From DATJPD01 sp036394195 (GTDB lineage: Bacteria > Pseudomonadota > Alphaproteobacteria > CACIAM-22H2), in the NCBI GenBank assembly GCA_036394195.1, contig DASWFO010000184.1, positions 1-10,369 of the forward strand: DNA of 10,369 bases, in the 5' to 3' direction. The notes below the pieces were generated by a model. It was not told where the DNA came from. It saw nothing but the letters and a program-made list of their open reading frames with translations, and did no database searches. A program made the translations under genes and the position numbers. This document shows, one piece after another, positions 1 to 4,295 of the stretch (its first letter is position 1; each line of letters begins with the position of its first letter).

Positions 1-437
1 CCCGCCTCGGTTGCCTGGGTGAGGCTCACCGACGCCGGCTGGGCGTGATGCACGGTCCCCGTCCCGGCGGCATCGATCGCGGCGGCGAGACCCGCCGGCG
101 TCAGCTTGCCGTCCTCGCCCGCCACCGCCACCAGCTTGGCACCGCCGCAATAGAATTCCGGTGCTCCGCATTCGTCGCGGGTGATGTGCGCGTCGGGATG
201 GCAGAAGACGACGCCCCAGGGCGGGGTGATGCAGGCCAGCGACAGCGCGTTGGCGGCGGTCCCGGTGCTGACCAGGAAGACGGCGCAGTCGCGCTCGAAG
301 ATCTCCGAGACCCGCTTCTCGACCCGGCGCGTGAGCTCGTCGTTGCCGTACGGCATGGCGGCGCCGTCGTTCGCGGCGGTCAAGGCGGCGAGAATCTTCG
401 GGTGCGCGCCGGCGGTGTTGTCGCTGCAGAAATTCAT
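1..437 (-). CDS. ltaE: Low-specificity L-threonine aldolase, N-terminal part (runs off window)
   Basis: PLP-dependent cleavage of L-threonine/L-allo-threonine to glycine and acetaldehyde in the cytoplasm. About 145 N-terminal residues are present; the gene continues past base 1. Visible family signatures: the start MNFCSDNTAGAHPKI, then MPYGND, the STGTAANAL segment that contributes to the cofactor pocket in fold-type I enzymes, HPDAHITRDECGAPEF, and QPASVSLTQATEAG near the window edge. The PLP-binding lysine lies beyond the window, so activity cannot be judged. The start is ATG 435-437, preceded by a good ribosome site (AGAAGGA, minus strand, 444-450) six bases upstream, and it overlaps the stop of the metallopeptidase gene as ATGA, which suggests translational coupling. 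Other beta-eliminating lyases share the fold, but the N-terminal motif strongly favours threonine aldolase. Confidence 0.88.
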   Translation of the reverse strand, partial: MNFCSDNTAGAHPKILAALTAANDGAAMPYGNDELTRRVEKRVSEIFERDCAVFLVSTGTAANALSLACITPPWGVVFCHPDAHITRDECGAPEFYCGGAKLVAVAGEDGKLTPAGLAAAIDAAGTGTVHHAQPASVSLTQATEA

Positions 438-946
438 GCGCGGTCCTTCTTGTTCGCGTCGGGGCTCGGCGCGTCCGGCAGATCGCGCGACGGATAAGGA
501 TGCCAGTCGCTGGTGCGGAGCTCCAGCGGCCGGAACTGCCGGCCGCCATGGTCGAGCACGTGCGCGGTGACCTGGATGGCCTGCGCGCGAGCCGCCGCGT
601 CGGCACCGCCGGCGACGGCGACGATCACCCAGATCAGCTCCTCGCCCCACGCCGCGTCGAGATCGACCGCCGAGGGCTGCGCCGGGCCGTCCGGATGCGA
701 ATGATAGAGGCCGACGACCCGCTGCGGGCCCTTGCCCAGGGCGCGCGACAGATCGACCCACAGGCGCGGATCGATCTCGAAGCGGTCGCGCTGCTTGCCG
801 AGATTGGCGCTGGCGTGGACCCGGGTCACCTCGACCGCCCCGCCGGGGAGGGCGCGCCCGACGAGCAGGCCGCAGCATTCGCCGGGATAGGCGGCTTCCG
901 CCGCGTCGGCGATCTGGCGGAGCTGGGCCGGCGGAATGACGATCAT
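434..946 (-). CDS. M67 family (JAB/MPN, JAMM motif) metallopeptidase
   Basis: Predicted 170-residue zinc isopeptidase of the Mov34/MPN/PAD-1 (JAMM) fold. The full metal site is visible: Glu23 (in PGECCGLLVG), His82 and His84 (in GLYHSHPDG), Ser92 and Asp95, which is the E...HxHPx(6)SxxD pattern. Bacterial M67 proteins of this size are single-domain enzymes; characterised relatives cleave ubiquitin-like sulfur carriers such as CysO from products. No ThiF/MoeB-type or ubiquitin-like partner is next door, so the substrate is unknown. The C-terminal ~25 residues (SDWHPYPSRDLPDAP then a charged tail) lie outside the core fold. The start ATG 944-946 overlaps the upstream stop as ATGA, and its own stop overlaps the aldolase start the same way. 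Family call sure; substrate unknown. Confidence 0.9.
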   Translation of the reverse strand: MIVIPPAQLRQIADAAEAAYPGECCGLLVGRALPGGAVEVTRVHASANLGKQRDRFEIDPRLWVDLSRALGKGPQRVVGLYHSHPDGPAQPSAVDLDAAWGEELIWVIVAVAGGADAAARAQAIQVTAHVLDHGGRQFRPLELRTSDWHPYPSRDLPDAPSPDANKKDRA

Positions 947-1278
947 GGCCGCTCGCCGAGCGCGAAGATCCCGACCACCGCGCCGTTCGTCGGGTCGAGC
1001 ACCAGGAGCCGCTCGTCATTCCCCGAGACGATCTGGACCACGATGACCCGCCCCGCGGGGGTGACGCTTTGAATATGGGCGTCGGGGGCCATGCCCACGA
1101 CCACCCGGCCCCAATTCGGCAGGGCCGCGGGGGCGGCCGCAGGCGCCGCCGGGCCCGCGGCGGTCGGTGCGGGAACGGCGACCCGGTGCCAGCTCTGGGT
1201 CATCCCGAACACCAGCACGCCGAAACCGACGACCAGCAGCACCCCCAGCGCGACAACGATGGTCTTGAGCGTGCGCAT
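943..1278 (-). CDS. Small single-pass membrane protein, DUF6476-like
   Basis: A 111-residue protein. Residues 6-26 form one hydrophobic membrane segment after a short basic start (MRTLK). Next comes a low-complexity Ala/Pro linker (about 35-54) and a small C-terminal beta-rich domain containing a conserved-looking core, RLLVLDPTNGAVVGIF (90-105). This architecture, an N-terminal anchor plus a short domain ending in a 'LLVLDP.tG.v.g' strand pair, resembles the alphaproteobacterial DUF6476 family; that assignment is from memory. Function unknown; the C-terminal domain probably lies in the periplasm (inference). It heads a three-gene chain with ATGA overlaps. ATG 1276-1278 is only 21 bases from the divergent rluA ATG, and no strong ribosome site is visible. 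Confidence 0.72.
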   Translation of the reverse strand: MRTLKTIVVALGVLLVVGFGVLVFGMTQSWHRVAVPAPTAAGPAAPAAAPAALPNWGRVVVGMAPDAHIQSVTPAGRVIVVQIVSGNDERLLVLDPTNGAVVGIFALGERP

Positions 1279-1299
1279 GCGGTGGGTCAGTGTCCGGCT

Positions 1300-2352
1300 A
1301 TGGTTGGACGGCAGAACATCGAGGACGGGCAGATCCAGGAAGAGCGCCGGCCGACGCCGCTCGCGGGAGCCGGAGCTGGGGCCGTGACGGTGACGATCGG
1401 CCCGGACAGCGCCGGTGAACGTCTGGACCGGGCACTGGCGACGGCTCTCGCCAAGCTGCCCGGCGACTCTCCTTCGCGCTCGCGCGTGAAAGCGCTCATC
1501 ACCTCAGGTGCGGTCACCGACGGCGGCGGCACGATATCCGAGCCCTCCCGCAGGGTCAAATCAGGGCAGGTCCTGGTCATCACCTTCCCACCGACGGCCG
1601 CGCTGGAGATCGCCGCCCAGGCGCTGCCGCTCGACATCGTCCACGAGGACGAGCATCTCATCGTCATCGACAAGCCGCCCGGGCTGGTCGTGCACCCGGC
1701 CCCCGGCAATCCCGACCGCACGCTGGTGAACGCGCTGCTGGCGCATTGCGGCGCCAGCCTGTCCGGCATCGGCGGCGTCGCCCGCCCCGGCATCGTCCAC
1801 CGGCTGGACAAGGACACCAGCGGCTTGCTCGTCGTCGCGAAAAACGACCAGGCGCATCACGGCCTGGCCGCGCAATTCGCCCGCCACAGCGTCAAGCGCG
1901 TCTATGCCGCGGTGGTGTGGGGCACGCCGCGGGCCCGGGCCGGCGAGATCGCCGGGGCCATCGGCCGGTCGTCCCACGACCGCAAGAAAATGGCGGTGGT
2001 CCGCGGCGGGCGGGGCAAGCCCGCCCTCACCCGCTATCGCGTGATCCGCTCCTTCGCCGGCGGAGCGGCGAGCCTGCTCGAATGCGAGCTGGCGACCGGC
2101 CGCACCCACCAGATCCGGGTCCATCTCGCGGCAGCCGGCCATCCGTTGATCGGCGATCCGGTCTACGGCCGCCCCGTGCCGCGCCGGCGGCTGCCGGCGG
2201 GAATAACCGAGGCCGTGGCTGGGTTTTCCCGCCAGGCACTGGATGCTTTCACCCTCGGCTTCGACCACCCGATCACCCACAAAGCACTTCAATTCACACG
2301 TAAGTATTATAGCGATATCCGTATCTTAATTGGTAGTCTAGACTCGCTTTAA
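1300..2352 (+). CDS. RluA-family 23S rRNA pseudouridine synthase (RluD-like)
   Basis: Isomerises specific uridines in rRNA to pseudouridine. 350 residues from ATG 1300. An S4 RNA-binding domain (about 39-96, ERLDRALA... SRVKALITSG) is followed by the catalytic domain (about 110-330). Catalytic motif HRLDKDTSG is at 167-175 with Asp170 as the predicted nucleophile; GRTHQIRVHL (267-276) and GDPVYG (285-290) are the other RluA signatures. The domain order matches RluD/RluC; exact uridine targets cannot be read from sequence. Start uncertain: ATG 1300 has no clear ribosome site but the codons after it keep the local GC-rich third-base bias; GTG 1384 has GGAG at 1372-1375 with an 8-base spacer and would begin where RluD homologues begin. 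The last ~20 codons (from about 2291) switch to A/T-ending codons although the peptide still aligns with the family's C-terminal helix. The usual RQALHA reads RQALDA here. Confidence 0.93.
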   Translation: MVGRQNIEDGQIQEERRPTPLAGAGAGAVTVTIGPDSAGERLDRALATALAKLPGDSPSRSRVKALITSGAVTDGGGTISEPSRRVKSGQVLVITFPPTAALEIAAQALPLDIVHEDEHLIVIDKPPGLVVHPAPGNPDRTLVNALLAHCGASLSGIGGVARPGIVHRLDKDTSGLLVVAKNDQAHHGLAAQFARHSVKRVYAAVVWGTPRARAGEIAGAIGRSSHDRKKMAVVRGGRGKPALTRYRVIRSFAGGAASLLECELATGRTHQIRVHLAAAGHPLIGDPVYGRPVPRRRLPAGITEAVAGFSRQALDAFTLGFDHPITHKALQFTRKYYSDIRILIGSLDSL

Positions 2353-2359
2353 TAAACTG

Positions 2360-2388
2360 TTGAAAATTTTAACATTCTGCCCTAAGAT
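2360..2388 (+). promoter_or_regulatory. Candidate rpoH promoter P1
   Basis: TTGAAA (2360-2365), a 17-base spacer and TAAGAT (2383-2388) form a good sigma-70-type promoter. The flanking DNA on its 5' side, including the last 60 bases of rluA, is AT-rich and could act as an UP element. The same region also reads as a heat-shock-like promoter: GTTGAAA, 14 bases, then CCCTAAGA from 2380, compared with the E. coli sigma-32 pattern CTTGAAA-N13/14-CCCCATNT. That dual reading raises possible autoregulation of rpoH (inference). It begins 8 bases after the rluA stop. Confidence 0.6.
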
Positions 2389-2406
2389 GGCCGCACTAAA
2401 AGCTTA

Positions 2407-2419
2407 CCAAACAGTTTGG
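2407..2419. promoter_or_regulatory. 13-bp perfect palindrome, possible operator
   Basis: CCAAACAGTTTGG is a perfect inverted repeat with 6-bp arms around a central A. If P1 is used, transcription would start near 2395, putting this site about 12-25 bases downstream, a typical position for a repressor operator. It could alternatively form a small hairpin in the rpoH leader. No specific regulator is recognised. Confidence 0.45.
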
Positions 2420-2435
2420 AACGGATTGGGGGCTG

Positions 2436-2451
2436 ACAGGGTTGACCCTGT
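2436..2451. promoter_or_regulatory. 16-bp palindrome ACAGGGTTGACCCTGT
   Basis: Perfect inverted repeat (ACAGGGT / ACCCTGT) with a 2-base centre; as RNA it would be a 6-bp stem with a UUGA loop. No U-run follows, so it is not a standard terminator. Its centre overlaps a possible second -35 element, TTGACC (2442-2447), spaced 17 bases from TGTATT (2465-2470). The palindrome could therefore be an operator over a second, weaker rpoH promoter; this is inference. Confidence 0.4.
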
Positions 2452-2544
2452 TGGCGTCCCAGGTTGTATTTGGGTAGGGGGGCCAGGTACGCGACCTATC
2501 CGGTCCGAGATGGGCCAATACCAGGGTTAACGCGAGACGAGGTC

Positions 2545-3444
2545 ATGGCCACCACCACGATTCCCGCACTGACGAACGAAGGCAGCCTTGCGCGATATCT
2601 GCAGGATATCCGTAAGTTCCCGCTGCTCGAGCCCGAGGAAGAGTACATGCTCGCCAAGCGCTGGCGCGAGCACGAGGATTCGCACGCCGCGCACAAGCTG
2701 GTGACGAGCCATCTGCGCCTGGTGGCGAAGATCGCGATGGGCTACCGCGGCTACGGCCTGCCGCTCTCCGAGCTCATCTCGGAAGGCAATGTCGGCATGA
2801 TGCAGGCGGTGAAGCGGTTCGACCCGGACCGCGGCTTTCGCCTCGCGACCTATGCCATGTGGTGGATCCGCGCCTCGATCCAGGAGTACATCCTGCATTC
2901 GTGGTCGCTGGTGAAGATGGGCACCACGGCCGCGCAGAAGAAGCTGTTCTTCAACCTGCGCAAGGTGAAGAACCAGATGCAGGCGATGGAAGAGGGCGAC
3001 CTCAGCCCCGAGCACGTGAAGAAGATCGCCCAGGACCTGAGCGTGCCGGAAGCCGACGTCGTCAACATGAACCGGCGGCTGGCCAGCCAGGATCACTCGC
3101 TGAACGCGCCGCTGCGCGTCGAGGGCGAGGGCGAATGGCAGGACTGGCTGGTCGACGACACCGAGAGCCAGGAGATCAAGCTCGCCGAAGCCCAGGAGCT
3201 CGAGCGCCGCCAGCACCTGCTGCAGCGCGCGCTCAAGTCGCTGAACCCGCGCGAGCGCGACATCCTGGTCGAGCGCCGGTTGCGCGACGAGCCGACCACG
3301 CTCGAAGACCTGTCGCAGAAATACTCGGTCAGCCGCGAACGCGTGCGCCAGATCGAGGTGCGCGCCTTCGAGAAGCTGCAAAAGGCGATGAAGGCGTACG
3401 CGGCGGAAGAGACGCCGGCGCGCCGGCCCGCGCAGACGCATTGA
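2545..3444 (+). CDS. rpoH: RNA polymerase heat-shock sigma factor RpoH (sigma-32)
   Basis: Directs RNA polymerase to heat-shock and protein-quality-control promoters. 299 residues, normal for the family. Region 1.2 covers roughly residues 14-46; region 2 covers about 48-118, with SELISEGNVGMMQAVKRFD and the promoter -10-recognition segment ATYAMWWIRASIQEYIL (101-117). The RpoH box QKKLFFNLRKVK (131-142) separates RpoH from other group sigma factors. Region 4 helix-turn-helix TLEDLSQKYSVSRERVRQIE is at 252-271. Start ATG 2545 gives the normal family N-terminus (MATTTIPAL...) and follows GAGG at 2539-2542; an in-frame TTG at 2464 would add 27 unlikely residues. The ~190-base upstream region carries promoter and palindrome signals, and a hairpin array follows the stop. 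Confidence 0.97.
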   Translation: MATTTIPALTNEGSLARYLQDIRKFPLLEPEEEYMLAKRWREHEDSHAAHKLVTSHLRLVAKIAMGYRGYGLPLSELISEGNVGMMQAVKRFDPDRGFRLATYAMWWIRASIQEYILHSWSLVKMGTTAAQKKLFFNLRKVKNQMQAMEEGDLSPEHVKKIAQDLSVPEADVVNMNRRLASQDHSLNAPLRVEGEGEWQDWLVDDTESQEIKLAEAQELERRQHLLQRALKSLNPRERDILVERRLRDEPTTLEDLSQKYSVSRERVRQIEVRAFEKLQKAMKAYAAEETPARRPAQTH

Positions 3445-3450
3445 TTTAGC

Positions 3451-3510
3451 CGCTCAGACGCCGCGCGGACCGCATCCGCGGTCCTTGGCTTCCGCGCGCT
3501 TTTTGTTAAG
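3451..3510 (+). repeat. Repeat unit A (shortened copy)
   Basis: Contains the lead CGCTCAGACGCCGCGC, hairpin 1 (GGACCGC 3467-3473, loop ATCC, GCGGTCC 3478-3484), the linker TTGGCTTCCGCGCGC and the closing TTAAG. Hairpins 2 to 4 are missing relative to units B and C, as if the DNA between the linker and the unit end had been deleted. The remaining sequence ends in a T-run and can act as a terminator for rpoH. Confidence 0.85.
3462..3504 (+). terminator. Probable rho-independent terminator of rpoH
   Basis: CGCGCGG (3462-3468) pairs with CCGCGCG (3492-3498), enclosing a second hairpin, and is followed by C and five T (3500-3504). It starts 17 bases after the rpoH stop, in the right orientation. 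It is made from repeat unit A, so the terminator appears to be co-opted repeat DNA. Confidence 0.65.
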
Positions 3511-3634
3511 TCCCTCAGGCGCCGGGCGCGGCACATCCGTGCCGCTTGGCTTCCGCGCGCATAAGCGCGCGCGGCTGCAGTCGCAGCCGTGATCTGGTGT
3601 CCGACGAAGCGTCGGACTGTTCGGTTTACGTTAG
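3511..3634 (+). repeat. Repeat unit B (full copy, four hairpins)
   Basis: Hairpin 1 GCGGCAC/GTGCCGC (3528-3545, loop ATCC); hairpin 2 CGCGCGC/GCGCGCG (3554-3571, loop ATAA); hairpin 3 CGGCTGC/GCAGCCG (3572-3589, loop AGTC); hairpin 4 GTCCGACG/CGTCGGAC (3599-3617, loop AAG). Hairpins 2 and 3 abut with no gap. The tail after hairpin 4 is TGTTCGGTTTACG then TTAG. Confidence 0.88.
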
Positions 3635-3753
3635 CGCTCAGACGCCGGGCGCGACGCATCCGCGTCGCTTGGCTCCCGCGCCCATTAGGGCGCGCGCTCG
3701 CAGTCGCGAGCGTTATCTGGTGTCCGACGAAGCGTCGGGCTGTGGTTTGTTAG
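3635..3753 (+). repeat. Repeat unit C (full copy, four hairpins)
   Basis: Hairpin 1 GCGACGC/GCGTCGC (3651-3668, loop ATCC); hairpin 2 CGCGCCC/GGGCGCG (3677-3694, loop ATTA); hairpin 3 CGCTCGC/GCGAGCG (3695-3712, loop AGTC); hairpin 4 GTCCGACG/CGTCGGGC (3722-3740, loop AAG, one T-G pair). The closing TTAG at 3750-3753 overlaps the TAA stop of the minus-strand membrane-protein gene. Confidence 0.88.
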
Positions 3754-4295
3754 GAGCTGGTGGCGCGGGCCGGGGCGCGGGCGGGGGGTGTTTTCTTGCT
3801 CGTGACTTCGTCGCCCCATTCCTCGACCAGCTCTTCCTGGCGCTTCTGCAGCTCGCGGCGGCGCCATTCGGCGCGCATGTCCGAGAACATGACCACGATG
3901 ACGGGGACGGTCGTGTGGACGGCCCAGCCGATCGCGGCGGCGCCGTAGACGGTGAGCCAGGCGAACGGATCCGACAGCACGCTGTAGCCCGACCCCGACC
4001 GCGCGGTGAGCTGGCCGAGGATCATCGGGATCATGGCGCCGAGGCTCATCGCCCCCACCGCGATCGCGGCGTGGCGCTCGGGATCGCGGTCGATCAGGCC
4101 GGCGGCGACGGTCGGCGCGAAGCCGATGATCATGAACACCAGGAGGGTCGGCGAGCCGAGACCGATCGCCACCATCGCAAAGCCGCCGAGGCCGCCGAGC
4201 AGCCAGACGACGCTCTTGCCGGTGCCCTTGGCCAGATCGGGCGGCGGCTTGCCGGGGATCGGCGCCGGCGGGGCGGGGGCCTTGCTCACAGCCAT
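3750..4295 (-). CDS. Multi-pass membrane protein of unknown function
   Basis: A 181-residue protein. A Pro/Ala/Lys-rich cytoplasmic-looking N-terminus (1-27) is followed by four probable membrane segments at about 28-46, 49-67, 75-97 and 112-137. The next stretch, about 139-165, is strongly charged and helix-forming (RAEWRRRELQKRQEELVEEW), and the tail is Pro/Ala-rich. No enzymatic motif is recognised. The start codon lies inside the 3' end of the pseudokinase gene (10-bp overlap, 4286-4295) with no clear ribosome site of its own, so translation is probably coupled to that gene. This suggests the two products act together at the membrane. The TAA stop falls in the conserved end of repeat unit C, so the last residues may have been set by arrival of that repeat. 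Confidence 0.8.
   Translation of the reverse strand: MAVSKAPAPPAPIPGKPPPDLAKGTGKSVVWLLGGLGGFAMVAIGLGSPTLLVFMIIGFAPTVAAGLIDRDPERHAAIAVGAMSLGAMIPMILGQLTARSGSGYSVLSDPFAWLTVYGAAAIGWAVHTTVPVIVVMFSDMRAEWRRRELQKRQEELVEEWGDEVTSKKTPPARAPARATSS

Larger units (their letters stand above)
3446..3753. repeat. Tandem array of three hairpin-rich structured repeat units
   Basis: All DNA between the converging rpoH and membrane-protein genes is three tandem copies of one unit, here called A (3451-3510, short), B (3511-3634) and C (3635-3753). B and C have their first hairpins 123 bases apart. Every boundary is marked by TTAG or TTAAG (3446-3449, 3506-3510, 3631-3634, 3750-3753). A full unit reads: CTCAGACGCCGGGC-like lead, hairpin 1 with loop ATCC, TTGGCTYCCGCGC linker, hairpin 2 with loop ATWA, hairpin 3 with loop AGTC, TCTGGT, then hairpin 4 (GTCCGACG-AAG-CGTCGGAC). 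Arms of hairpins 1-3 differ between copies while remaining fully paired, whereas loops and linkers are conserved. No coding function is supported. It resembles REP/BIME-type palindromic elements in concept, but I do not recognise the family. Confidence 0.9.

Noticed and set aside
2464..2544. N-terminal extension of RpoH from TTG 2464
   Set aside because: The extra 27 residues are not typical of RpoH, while ATG 2545 has GAGG upstream and gives the standard N-terminus.
2527..3441. Minus-strand open frame antisense to rpoH
   Set aside because: rpoH is certain by sequence, and the antisense peptide is His/Leu/Arg-rich with no motif.
3446..3753. CRISPR array
   Set aside because: Only three units of unequal length, no constant direct repeat with unique spacers, and variation follows hairpin symmetry instead.
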